From a virus: a stretch of DNA of 60,399 nucleotides. The translations under genes and the position numbers were made by a program. Of this stretch, positions 50,239-58,269 are shown one piece after another (the first letter of the stretch is position 1; every line of letters starts with the position of its first letter). Below the pieces are notes generated by a model. The model did not search any database. It had not been told where the DNA came from and saw nothing but the letters and a program-made list of their open reading frames with translations. The DNA lies in the IMG/VR virus record IMGVR_UViG_3300047470_000247, positions 1-60,399 of that record; one strand, written 5' to 3'.

Positions 50239-50664
50239 ATGACCGTATCCGAGAGAGACCGCGACATCCTCGCCCGCACGCTGTGGGGGGAGGCCCGCGG
50301 CGAATCCCTGGCCGGCCAAATCGCCGTGGCCTGCACCATCCGCAACCGCGTGAACGACGGCAAGGACAAGTCGTGGTGGGGGGAGGGCTATGCCGGTGTG
50401 TGCCAGAAGCCGTACCAGTTCAGCTGCTGGAACAGGAACGACCCGAACTTCGCCTACCTGAGTGGCGCCAAGCAGATCCCGTTCCGCGAGCTCGCGCAGG
50501 CGCGGATTGCCGCAGACCAGGTAATCGACGGAAAGGTACCGGATCCCACCGGCGGCGCCACGCACTATTACGCGACCAGCATGAAGACGCCTCCGGCCTG
50601 GGCCGCGAAAGCGAAGCAGACCCTCAAGCTGGGTGGTCACGTCTTCTTCAAGGATGTGCCATGA
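50239..50664 (+). CDS. SleB-type cell wall hydrolase (endolysin)
   Basis: A 141-aa single-domain endolysin of the SleB/Hydrolase_2 family: TLWGEARGES with the putative catalytic Glu, then ACTIRNRVND and the CQKPYQFSCWN block. It would cut peptidoglycan glycans after holin opening. No signal peptide. ATG at 50239 follows GGAG. Confidence 0.88.
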   Translation: MTVSERDRDILARTLWGEARGESLAGQIAVACTIRNRVNDGKDKSWWGEGYAGVCQKPYQFSCWNRNDPNFAYLSGAKQIPFRELAQARIAADQVIDGKVPDPTGGATHYYATSMKTPPAWAAKAKQTLKLGGHVFFKDVP

Positions 50665-51176
50665 AACCGATCTGGCGGCGAGTCCTTCCGTACATCGCTG
50701 CGCTGGCTCTGGTAGCCGGGGCGCTGTTCGGCGCCTATCACCACGGCGTCACGGTCACGGATGAAAAGTGGCTGTCCGATTGGAATGCCCGTGACACCCG
50801 GGACGCAGAGGCGAGAACGCTCAATGAGGCTGTCGAACGCACCAAAGAGCAGGCCTACCAACAGTCAATCAACAAGGCGGTCCAAGATGGTCAATGCACG
50901 ATCGATCAAGCCACGGCTGATGCTACCGCTGCTCGCGCTTCTGCTGACGGCCTGCGCGGTGCAGCCGACAACCTTGCCGCGCGACTCGCAGCCAGTGAAG
51001 CCAGCGGCCATTCCTGCACTGCCGCCGCAAGCAAGGCAGCTGCCCGCGCCGCAGTATTGCTTGCCGACGTGCTCAAGCGCGCTGACCAGCGAGCGGGCGA
51101 TCTGGCTGAAATTGCTGACCAGGCCCGAGCCCGGGGAGTGACCTGCGAGCAGGCATATGATGGCTTGGGCGGTTAG
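50661..51176 (+). CDS. Inner-membrane spanin (Rz-like, DUF2514 type)
   Basis: A 171-aa protein with an N-terminal membrane anchor (VLPYIAALALVAGALFGAY) and a long periplasmic coiled coil (Ala/Asp/Arg-rich), ending in CEQAYDGLGG. Overlaps the endolysin stop (ATGA). Together with the nested o-spanin it fuses the two membranes at lysis. Confidence 0.88.
   Translation: MKPIWRRVLPYIAALALVAGALFGAYHHGVTVTDEKWLSDWNARDTRDAEARTLNEAVERTKEQAYQQSINKAVQDGQCTIDQATADATAARASADGLRGAADNLAARLAASEASGHSCTAAASKAAARAAVLLADVLKRADQRAGDLAEIADQARARGVTCEQAYDGLGG
50887..51141 (+). CDS. Outer-membrane spanin lipoprotein (Rz1-like), nested in Rz
   Basis: An 84-aa frame lying wholly inside Rz in the +1 frame. It has a lipoprotein signal (MLPLLALLLTACAV) and a Pro-rich mature part (PAAIPALPPQARQLPAP), exactly the Rz1 pattern. 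The start may be 50887 or the Met at 50920. Confidence 0.85.
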   Translation: MVNARSIKPRLMLPLLALLLTACAVQPTTLPRDSQPVKPAAIPALPPQARQLPAPQYCLPTCSSALTSERAIWLKLLTRPEPGE

Positions 51177-51211
51177 CCACGATACAGGCTCGGCAAGCGG
51201 AAGTTACCGAT

Positions 51212-53167
51212 TTAAATATTTGGTTTCGATGATTCAATTAATGCTACGAGTGACTTTCCAAGATATTTCGCTCCCTCTTTCGTCAAGTGTCCCGGATCGA
51301 AGAAAATTGGCTTGTTTTCCGGTGTCAATACTACGCAGCTTATTTCACTCGGGCAGGTGAGCTGCATCATGTCTACAAAATTTATATTTTTTGCACTAGA
51401 TAATTTGGTATTTATTGCCATAGTTTCTTTGCTTTTAAAGCGACTAGCGAAATGAGTTATTTCAGTGGATGGCCTCATGGCGATGGCAATATCGATACTG
51501 CTTTTGGACAGGCTTTTTTGACCGAATACAAAAACCTTGGCCTTCGTCATTGAAGTTATTTTTTCAATTGCTTTTAGATTGTAGTCTAAGGTTTCTGTGT
51601 TCCAATGAAATGCGATATATATTTTGTCTGCGGAATTTAGCAGTTGGCTATCAATGGCTCTTGCCATCCTTTCCTTGCATGGGGCAATTAGGTCTGGTCT
51701 TTGTATGGTTAGTGTGTTGACTTTTGTGAAAAATTTATCTTCGTCCGACCTGTCGATGTAGAAGGTGCTACAATTTGTGAATACAATACGAGAAACGATA
51801 TCTGAATTTGATGTGTAACCGTCTTCGGCCAGGACGTTAACGATGTCTGCTGCTTGTGAGTCGCCAATAACGAGTATTTTTTCTTTTGTTGATGTGAGGT
51901 CGAATCCTTCTCTCAGATCTAGCTGAAGTTCACGATCCCATACATATTTATCGAGTTCTGTCTGGTTGATTTTTGTTATGTTGAGTAGCTCTTGCGGCAT
52001 TCTCCAGTTCCAGCCATCTTTTGCCCAGCTATTCGCAGAAATAATGATTATTACAACAGAGCATCCCAGTATGGCTAAGCTGAATTCTGGCCCGTTAAGC
52101 TTTGATTTTGCGGCACTTCGGAATGGTTTTTCGATTGTCGCGTAAAGGATCATTGCAGAAATAAATGTTAGAGCGACGAGGCCAGTTGTCCCAAATGGGG
52201 AAATCTCATCGATAACAACGTAGGTTGTGAATACCAATATTGGCCAGTGAACTAAGTATAGCGAATAGCTTATTTCACCAATTTTCGTGGCGATTTTTGA
52301 AGAGAAAGGCCGTGCAATTGCTGAATTCGCGCCGCCAAAAATCATTAGCGCGGCGCCGGCAACTGGAACCATGGCTGCATAGCCTGGAAATATAGTAGTT
52401 TTGGAATTGAAGAAAAATATTGAGTAAGTTATCAGTGCGAGCCCGATGATGTACGCTAGATCATAAAACCATTTTTTTACTTGTAGGCGTTCGGAGAATA
52501 GAATAATCCCACCAAATAAAAATTCATGAAATCTAAATGGAGTTAGATAAAAGGCGCCCGATGCGTCTGTGCTGAGGTATGTTACTGCATAGTATCCGCC
52601 TATCAGCAGAAGCGCTAATGTAGGAATGATCAGCTTGTTTGTTAATTTTGTTATAAGTATAAGAAGAATTGGCCACAGTATGTAAAACTGAATCTCAACG
52701 CTGAGCGACCAAGTGTGTAGTAATGGTTTTACTATGGAGTCAGTGTCGAAGTACCCGCTTTCCATCCAGAAAAAAATGTTTGAAAGACCAGTGAGTGCAT
52801 AAACAGTTGCACCGGACATTTGTTTGAAGTCGGCGGGTGAAAAGAACAAAAATGCAGCAATATAGGATGCCGCTATTGTTGCCAGCAGCGCTGGAATCAA
52901 TCGACGGACGCGACGAAAATAGAAGTCGGAAAATTCAAATCGCCCTAAGTGTTGCTTTTCAATTACCCCTTTTGTTATCAAATAGCCACTGATAACAAAG
53001 AATATATCTACCCCAACAAAACCGCCTGAGAAGAGACCTATTTTGAAATGATAAAGAATAACTGAGATAACGGCGATAGCACGCAACCCATCAATATCAG
53101 GTCTGTAATTTTTTATTGGTGTCATAGCCAAAGATTTGCCGATATTGGCTGGCGAGAGAGACGTCAT
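51212..53167 (-). CDS. Acyltransferase with SGNH domain, likely O-antigen acetylase
   Basis: A 651-aa OafA/YrhL-type enzyme. The N-terminal acyltransferase-3 domain (RPDIDGLRAIAVISVILYHF, then FVGVDIFFVISGYLI) has about ten membrane helices up to residue 395. A periplasmic SGNH part follows (ILVIGDSQAADIV and a late DPGHLTKEGAKYL). It is much more AT-rich than the phage core and reads against the late operon at the prophage's right end, so it is transferred conversion cargo. Acetylation of LPS O-antigen is the likely role. An in-frame ATG at 53125 is an alternative start. Confidence 0.88.
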   Translation of the reverse strand: MTSLSPANIGKSLAMTPIKNYRPDIDGLRAIAVISVILYHFKIGLFSGGFVGVDIFFVISGYLITKGVIEKQHLGRFEFSDFYFRRVRRLIPALLATIAASYIAAFLFFSPADFKQMSGATVYALTGLSNIFFWMESGYFDTDSIVKPLLHTWSLSVEIQFYILWPILLILITKLTNKLIIPTLALLLIGGYYAVTYLSTDASGAFYLTPFRFHEFLFGGIILFSERLQVKKWFYDLAYIIGLALITYSIFFFNSKTTIFPGYAAMVPVAGAALMIFGGANSAIARPFSSKIATKIGEISYSLYLVHWPILVFTTYVVIDEISPFGTTGLVALTFISAMILYATIEKPFRSAAKSKLNGPEFSLAILGCSVVIIIISANSWAKDGWNWRMPQELLNITKINQTELDKYVWDRELQLDLREGFDLTSTKEKILVIGDSQAADIVNVLAEDGYTSNSDIVSRIVFTNCSTFYIDRSDEDKFFTKVNTLTIQRPDLIAPCKERMARAIDSQLLNSADKIYIAFHWNTETLDYNLKAIEKITSMTKAKVFVFGQKSLSKSSIDIAIAMRPSTEITHFASRFKSKETMAINTKLSSAKNINFVDMMQLTCPSEISCVVLTPENKPIFFDPGHLTKEGAKYLGKSLVALIESSKPNI

Positions 53168-53317
53168 TATGGCAGGGTGCTCCTAAGGCACTTTTTTCTG
53201 TCGGCATCATACTGAATCTACTTTATTTAGTCTCCTCATAAAGTGGGCACCGAACTGAACGATCACCAAGTCGACGGTGTCAAGCAGAGGTGTCAAGACG
53301 GTATGGAGTCCTCAAAG

Positions 53318-53611
53318 TCACTTGGCATCCAACTGATGCCCTCTCGCCGAAATATCCAGTTCGCAAAGTTGCTCGCGCCGAGTCGCCGCCTCATCCGATC
53401 TCGATCTAAGGTTTGCCATCGCTTCATCACGCTGCTTGATCGCCTCCGTGTGCATCTCGACCAGCTTGAATATTTGCTCTCGCGCATTGCGCAGCTGTAG
53501 GTTCAATTCCTCGAACTCGTTCTCGTACATCCGTAGCTGGTGCCTGCAGGTTTCGAGTGGTGTCGGGCTGCCGAGCCAGTCATCGTTGTCTTCGATTTCG
53601 TGCGGGTCCAT
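53318..53611 (-). CDS. Coiled-coil hypothetical protein
   Basis: A 97-aa charged, strongly helical protein (YENEFEELNLQLRNAREQIF, then EAIKQRDEAMANLRSR). AAGG lies upstream of the ATG. A small right-end prophage gene of unknown role. Confidence 0.65.
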   Translation of the reverse strand: MDPHEIEDNDDWLGSPTPLETCRHQLRMYENEFEELNLQLRNAREQIFKLVEMHTEAIKQRDEAMANLRSRSDEAATRREQLCELDISARGHQLDAK

Positions 53612-53771
53612 CGTCGCGCCTTAAAGATACTGTTTGTATATGCAGTAATTGAGGCATGTCACTTTTGGCGAGGGCATAGCGACGAGTTGCGCTGATGATG
53701 TCTCGTAGCCATCGTTGTGGGTCGGTCAAAGTCAGCCCATCCTGTCGACTCAGGCAGTGAAAGCGGCGCAC

Positions 53772-53861
53772 ATGAACAAGCAGTTGATCGGGTATTCGAT
53801 CGTCTTGGCGGTCGGCTGGGTTTCAGTGGTTCTGCTGGTGATGTATTGGATGTCGCAGTGA
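53772..53861 (+). CDS. Small membrane protein (29 aa)
   Basis: A 29-aa ORF with one membrane helix (SIVLAVGWVSVVLLVMYWM) after a short basic start (MNKQLIGY). It ends 10 bp before the next gene. The ribosome site is weak, so confidence is moderate. Confidence 0.45.
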   Translation: MNKQLIGYSIVLAVGWVSVVLLVMYWMSQ

Positions 53862-53871
53862 AGGTGATCAA

Positions 53872-54102
53872 TTGGAAGTTTTGACGTTGGGTGACAAGAT
53901 CGATCGCGAGGCGGACAAGCTGCTGGCCCAGATCGCACGGGCCGATTCAATGTTGATCGCGGCGAAGGCGGGCGCTCGGGCCGAAGGGTTCGTCCTTGGC
54001 CTGGAGGCAGGGAGAGTATTGAACGCTGACACTATTGAAAAGATGTACATCGCCTTCGATGCCGCCACCGAGGCCCGGCTCAAAGTACTCGCGCAGCCGT
54101 AA
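53872..54102 (+). CDS. Small hypothetical protein
   Basis: A 76-aa helical protein (LGDKIDREADKLLAQIARAD at the start) beginning at TTG 53872 with AAGG eight bases upstream. It follows the 29-aa membrane ORF. No function known. Confidence 0.6.
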   Translation: MEVLTLGDKIDREADKLLAQIARADSMLIAAKAGARAEGFVLGLEAGRVLNADTIEKMYIAFDAATEARLKVLAQP

Positions 54103-54108
54103 GTCTTT

Positions 54109-54318
54109 TCACTCTGGCGTCATCATGACGGCCAGGCTCATCTTGATGAATTCCTCGTTCCGGTCGATCGCCTCAAGGGCGCCGCGCACATTGTCGGCGA
54201 CATCGGCTGATCCGCGGGCTTCGACCCAGTTCGAGAGTTCCATGATGGCCGCTTCGAGGGCGAGCTGGTTTTCGTTGATTTTGAAGAGCAGGGAAGGCAG
54301 CAGGTCTGAATTCGGCAT
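54109..54318 (-). CDS. Small hypothetical protein, right end of prophage
   Basis: A 69-aa helical protein (LLFKINENQLALEAAIMELS) with GAGGA before the ATG. Similar small genes commonly lie next to attR in Pseudomonas prophages. The 200 bp from here to attR hold no gene; CAAC/GTTG hairpins near 54418 could be recombination-protein sites. Confidence 0.65.
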   Translation of the reverse strand: MPNSDLLPSLLFKINENQLALEAAIMELSNWVEARGSADVADNVRGALEAIDRNEEFIKMSLAVMMTPE

Positions 54319-54519
54319 GGCTGGGTCCTCGGTTATGAGGTCAGCGTAGCACCACGTTGAGAGGATATTTAACGGTCGGCAGAACGCCGGGAAGGGAAAC
54401 TACTGTAGGAATATACAACGCTAAGTTGTTGATTCTTATGGGGCGAAGCGGCGGTTTTGCACCCCCTATAAACAGACTAGTTTTCTTTATGGATCAATTG
54501 CTTGCGTAGGTTTCGGGGT

Positions 54520-54595
54520 CACCTTGACATGGTGGGGGTCGTTGGTTCGAGTCCAATCGCGCCTACCAAACAAAATCCGCTCTGCTGGGCGGTCT
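54520..54595 (+). repeat. attR core (76-bp direct repeat with attL)
   Basis: Identical to 40-115. The tRNA portion here (54520-54568) is only the 3' 49 nt, preceded by phage sequence, so this copy is not a functional tRNA. Confidence 0.97.
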
Positions 54596-54599
54596 GGAA

Positions 54600-54628
54600 G
54601 GGCTCACCGAAAGGTGGGCCCTTTTTTG
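54600..54628 (+). terminator. Original host-side tRNA-Val terminator
   Basis: GGGCTCACC pairs with GGTGGGCCC (one G-U) around a GAAA loop, followed by T-run, at the same distance from the att core as the phage-side terminator at 119-147 but of different sequence. Confidence 0.85.
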
Positions 54629-54650
54629 TGGTCTGCGATTTGCAAAGCCC

Positions 54651-54788
54651 TCACTCAAAACGCCAACCTGGCCTCTCGTCTGCATGCCCCATCAGCGCTT
54701 GAATGTACTCCTGCGGAAATTCTGCTGTTCGCCAAAATAGTCGGGTGTCACGGAAGTCCAGTGATCTTTCGCGTCGATCTGTCTCCAA
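54651..54788 (-). pseudogene. Integrase C-terminal remnant
   Basis: The frame ends EFPQEYIQALMGHADERPGW and a stop, closely like the intact integrase's YIQGLMGHAD. The catalytic Tyr segment and nearly everything upstream are missing; only a blurred FRDTR recalls FHEIR. It is the tail of an older integrase gene at the same tRNA. The upstream limit is approximate. Confidence 0.75.
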
Positions 54789-54911
54789 AAGCCCGGCCAG
54801 TGAGCCGGGTTTTTCGTTCACGCCATTCGTCCACTGCTTTGCACTTACCCGCGCTTCAGCGTCTCTCATGTTCAAGCACGGACATTTCACGTAACCATAC
54901 GGAGAACCAGC

Positions 54912-55232
54912 ATGGATATTGATGAGAATGCTCCAGGAAACATATCGCAACAGGGTGGAGCGGGTAGCAGCGCGGATAACGAAACAGGCCATGATCCAAG
55001 GCGGCCTGAAGTGTCGCTAAAGAAATCCAGGATCAACCCAGGCAGTGGGAAAAATGAGCTGGGGAATGATCGGGATTCGACCTATGTGTCTGATCCGTTT
55101 GGTTCAGACACGGCGCCTAATAATCCAAAGCACGATCCCGTAGCTAAAGGGAACTCCTACAGTCCAGATTTCAAATCCGAGCCTGAACATAAACCGGTTC
55201 AAGATGCTGATATAGATACCCAAGGCGGTTAG
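54912..55232 (+). CDS. Small acidic hypothetical protein, paralogue A
   Basis: A 106-aa polar, probably disordered protein starting MDIDENAPGNISQQ. GGAG precedes the ATG. It shares its start and leader with the gene at 55266, so the two arose by duplication. No function known. Confidence 0.6.
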   Translation: MDIDENAPGNISQQGGAGSSADNETGHDPRRPEVSLKKSRINPGSGKNELGNDRDSTYVSDPFGSDTAPNNPKHDPVAKGNSYSPDFKSEPEHKPVQDADIDTQGG

Positions 55233-55265
55233 TTCAGGCCAAACATCTGCGTATGGAGAGTCAGC

Positions 55266-55544
55266 ATGTACATTGATGAGAACGCTCCTATAAACACTTC
55301 CCGACAGAGCGATGATCCCGGGCGTGAAGAATCTGAAGTTCCGCTGCCTGCGGACGACGAAGCACCTGTCGATGAAGAAATGGTAGATGTAGATGCCGTT
55401 AACTCGGTGACGAGTGAGTATCCGGAAGCTGGAAAAAGCGACCACGTTGATGATCCTGTCGTTGAGCCACCGATGAACGTTCAGGACGAAAATGATAAGG
55501 AGGCCCGCGGCGTACCTGCGAGCGACCCTGAATCAGGCGCTTGA
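55266..55544 (+). CDS. Small acidic hypothetical protein, paralogue B
   Basis: A 92-aa, very acidic protein starting MYIDENAPINTSRQ, parallel to the upstream gene; GGAGAGTCAGC before its ATG matches GGAGAACCAGC before the first. The rest has diverged. Confidence 0.6.
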   Translation: MYIDENAPINTSRQSDDPGREESEVPLPADDEAPVDEEMVDVDAVNSVTSEYPEAGKSDHVDDPVVEPPMNVQDENDKEARGVPASDPESGA

Positions 55545-55708
55545 GCTCCAGCGATCAGATGCATTGGGATGTTCAGTTGCACTTCAATGGACGGTACTTC
55601 GAAGCTCCCAACGATCTGGAGGTGGCGCTCGCTCAGTTCGGTCGACTTTCCTGCTTTTTCCCTGGCCATTCTCGCGTGGTTCATTGCGATTTCGTTGAGC
55701 GTTGACAC
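55481..55708 (-). CDS. Hypothetical protein
   Basis: A 75-aa protein (MSTLNEIAMNHARMAREKAG) starting at GTG 55708 with GGGAGA upstream. It overlaps the end of the acidic paralogue by 64 bp on the opposite strand. It may be a leftover of an older phage. The 250 bp after its start (55709-55959) show no convincing gene. Confidence 0.45.
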   Translation of the reverse strand: MSTLNEIAMNHARMAREKAGKSTELSERHLQIVGSFEVPSIEVQLNIPMHLIAGAQAPDSGSLAGTPRASLSFSS

Positions 55709-55959
55709 GTTACATCTCCCGGTGACTGACCAAGCGTATCGCTGGCGTCCTTAAGCATTGATTGAATGGCTGCAGCGTCAGAATCCTGTCGTTCCGGCGC
55801 TGCTACGGGCGATCTGTGCAAGCCTCAAGCCATGGATGCCAGCGAATTCCTCGTGGTGTTCTGGCAGGCGACGAATGGCGAGCCCCTGTGAATGATGCCC
55901 CGGATTTTTTGTCATTCAGGCGTAAACTAGCAGTGCGACCTCATCAAAAGGAGCCGCCT

Positions 55960-56154
55960 ATGAACGCCGATCAAGTGAGCAAGCTGGCATCTGTGGACAC
56001 GGCTGTCTGGGATCGATACTTCTGCGCTGCATTGATTGCCGAAAGCAATCTGACTGCCCCGATTGTGGGTGGAGCTACCCACGAGGACAGGCAGAACCTG
56101 TTGATCGAGAGGGCCAGAACCCTCGCGGATAAAATGATGCAAAACCGAAGATAA
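55960..56154 (+). CDS. Small hypothetical host protein
   Basis: A 64-aa protein (MNADQVSKLASVDTAVWDRY). AAAGGAG is well placed before the ATG at 55960 and a terminator follows, so it is a real single-gene unit. Function unknown. Confidence 0.65.
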   Translation: MNADQVSKLASVDTAVWDRYFCAALIAESNLTAPIVGGATHEDRQNLLIERARTLADKMMQNRR

Positions 56155-56157
56155 CCA

Positions 56158-56185
56158 GAGCCCAGCCGTCGCGCTGGGCTCTTTG
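56158..56185 (+). terminator. Terminator
   Basis: GAGCCCAGC/GCTGGGCTC, a perfect 9-bp stem with 6-nt loop and a short T-run after the 64-aa gene. Confidence 0.75.
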
Positions 56186-56229
56186 CATGTGGGGTTATGC
56201 ACCAATGCTGGCGATGTTGGCGTTGCGGA

Positions 56230-56982
56230 TCAAACGATCAACTCTACCTTGCCGCTCGCCAGGCGATAGATTCCGCCCACGATCTTCAGCGCGCCTTTGC
56301 TCTGCGCATCGGTCAGTAAAGGTGAGGCCTGTTTCAGGCTATTGACCGAATTCTTGACGTTTTGCGCGGTGGCGTTTTCCATCAGGTTCCCGGGTTGCTT
56401 GAGTACTGCCTCAACTGCCGACTTGAGTGCGTCAGTCAGTTTCGGGATATGGCCGGGGAAAACCGTCTGATCCTTGACCGCCTTGATACCGGCTTCGATG
56501 GCGCCGCAGCTTTCATGGCCCAGTACGAGAATCAGCGGGGCGCCCAGTACGGCAACTCCGTATTCAAGACTGGCCAGGCCTTCCGGGGTAACGAAGTTGC
56601 CCGCGACGCGGATGGAGAAAAGATCGCCGCGCGCGGTGTCGAACGCGTATTCCGGGGCGATTCTCGAGTCAGAGCAACTCAGGACAGCCACGAACGGATT
56701 TTGACCGGACACCAGGGCCTCTCGTTCAGCCTTGAAATCGTGCGTCGTGGAAGTACCGCCTACATATCGTGCATTGCCCTCCATCAGTCTTTTCAACGCT
56801 ATGTCGGGACTGATTACGTTTTGAGGTTTGGGTGGGGCTGACGCTTTTTCAGCTGCCTGGATGATCTTGCCGGGTAGTGTGCCGGTCAGCAGCAGGGCGC
56901 CTGCGCTCAAACCGGCAAATTGAAGAAAACGACGACGGCCTGTTGTGTTTGAAGCAGAGCTTGAATCACATGATTCACACAT
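56230..56982 (-). CDS. Beta-class carbonic anhydrase, Tat-exported
   Basis: A 250-aa enzyme interconverting CO2 and bicarbonate. Zinc ligands are in CSDSR and HESCG; the fold blocks VAVLSCSDSR and YGVAVLGAPLILVLGHESCG are typical. The N-terminus has a twin-arginine signal (TGRRRFLQFAG, then hydrophobic SAGALLLTG), so it acts in the periplasm. It is a single gene in the chromosome right of the prophage. Confidence 0.93.
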   Translation of the reverse strand: MCESCDSSSASNTTGRRRFLQFAGLSAGALLLTGTLPGKIIQAAEKASAPPKPQNVISPDIALKRLMEGNARYVGGTSTTHDFKAEREALVSGQNPFVAVLSCSDSRIAPEYAFDTARGDLFSIRVAGNFVTPEGLASLEYGVAVLGAPLILVLGHESCGAIEAGIKAVKDQTVFPGHIPKLTDALKSAVEAVLKQPGNLMENATAQNVKNSVNSLKQASPLLTDAQSKGALKIVGGIYRLASGKVELIV

Positions 56983-57185
56983 GACTTTGATTACTCAGTT
57001 CAATGCGGTGGGAGTGAGTTGCTGTTGGGGCGGGTACTGCCACGGACGCTCAATACCGGCGCAGTGGAGTCTAGTTGGTCTGTCATATTGTGTTTCGGGC
57101 ATTGTCCTCGGCTGCCGTGCACGCAACCATTTCATGGGCTACTACTGACAGGCTCATACAATTTCGACCTGACAGGAGTTTCTCG

Positions 57186-57641
57186 ATGCTGACTCACTGG
57201 TTTCTAGCGGCGGTTCATCTTCTCGCATTGGCCTTGGGGTTTTGGGCTGTGTTGGTTCGAGGCACGGCTCTTCGGCGCTTGGCCGATGGGGGCGCAGAGG
57301 TGCGCAGTGTTCTGGTGGCGGACAATATCTGGGGTATTTCAGCTGTCGTTTTACTGATCAGTGGTGGGATGCGAGCGTTTGGCGGGTACGAGAAGGGCAC
57401 GGACTATTACCTGCATCAGCCGCTGTTTCATCTGAAGATGACACTGTTCGTCCTGATCTTGCTGCTGGAAATCGCACCCATGGTGACGCTGATCAAATGG
57501 CGGATAGCGCTTGCCCGTAAAGTGGCGATCGATTCCGGCCGTGCGAAGCTGTTTGCGCGGATCAGTCATATGGAGGCGCTGCTGGTGTTACTGGTGGTGG
57601 TGGCGGCGACGGGCATGGCAAGAGGCGTGATGCTGGGTTGA
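57186..57641 (+). CDS. DUF2214 family membrane protein
   Basis: A 151-aa protein with four membrane helices (for example HWFLAAVHLLALALGFWAVL and ALLVLLVVVAATGMARG) and conserved HLL, W and HM positions of DUF2214. Function unknown. AGGAG lies before the ATG at 57186. Confidence 0.85.
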   Translation: MLTHWFLAAVHLLALALGFWAVLVRGTALRRLADGGAEVRSVLVADNIWGISAVVLLISGGMRAFGGYEKGTDYYLHQPLFHLKMTLFVLILLLEIAPMVTLIKWRIALARKVAIDSGRAKLFARISHMEALLVLLVVVAATGMARGVMLG

Positions 57642-57827
57642 TCGCGCAGTGAACGCATCCTTCTCTGGGGTGAACCAGAAAAGTCTGACAGCAAAGGCGT
57701 GGAGCTTGCCGCTAGTATCGGCCCCGGGGGTTTGGGTGGGGGGTGAAAGCGCAGGGCGATGGAGTGCTGAATCTTTAGCCAGCCGTGATTCCGGACTGAA
57801 CGGGCTGGCTAGTGACTGCAACAGGAT

Positions 57828-58019
57828 TCAGGATTGCGGCTTTTCCGGGGCGGTCAGGCCGGCCTGAATGCGCTGGTAAATTTCTTCACGATGCACTGCA
57901 ACGTCCTTCGGAGCGTTGATACCGATCCTGACTTGCTGGCCGCTTACGCCGAGGATGGTGATCGTAATGTCATCACCTATGTTTATGCTTTCACCGACTT
58001 TGCGGGTGAGTATCAGCAT
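57828..58019 (-). CDS. csrA: Carbon storage regulator CsrA/RsmA
   Basis: A 63-aa RNA-binding regulator ([40 protein letters not shown]). It binds GGA motifs in mRNA leaders and controls secondary metabolism and biofilm genes. AAGGAGAA precedes the ATG. The 186 bp downstream (57642-57827) hold only a weak hairpin (57776-57811), and the 250 bp upstream probably hold its promoters. Confidence 0.96.
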   Translation of the reverse strand: MLILTRKVGESINIGDDITITILGVSGQQVRIGINAPKDVAVHREEIYQRIQAGLTAPEKPQS

Positions 58020-58269
58020 GGTCTTCTCCTTGATTGCTTTGTGGGGCACCTGATTCGGACAGTGCAGAGGTCGGTGTTATGTATAGATTAGTGCGAAGTC
58101 TCGCGGTTTGGGTGCCTCTTTCTGACGCGCAGATGCAGCATTAATTCCCAAGGCGTAACTATACAGAGGCCGCCACCATCATTCTCGTTGTTTTGAGCCC
58201 ATTTTACTGCTCTCGTGCAGTATTCATGGATGTTAAAATCCCCGCTTTAAGCATTTAGAGGGAAACGCC

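Larger units (their letters stand above)
40..54595. mobile_element. Lambda-like siphovirus prophage integrated in tRNA-Val
   Basis: A complete temperate phage gene order is bounded by a perfect 76-bp direct repeat. It holds integrase/excisionase, a leftward early operon, an immunity region, replication and nin genes, late head, tail and lysis genes, and conversion genes. The M-L-K-I-J tail tip order and a frameshifted tail chaperone mark a long non-contractile tail (siphovirus). Every expected module is present, but the terminase large subunit is split by a frameshift, so particle production is uncertain. Confidence 0.97.

Noticed and set aside
57642-57827. A tRNA behind csrA, as found in some bacteria
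   Set aside because: No cloverleaf, no GTTCRA T-loop and no CCA; only one weak hairpin is present.
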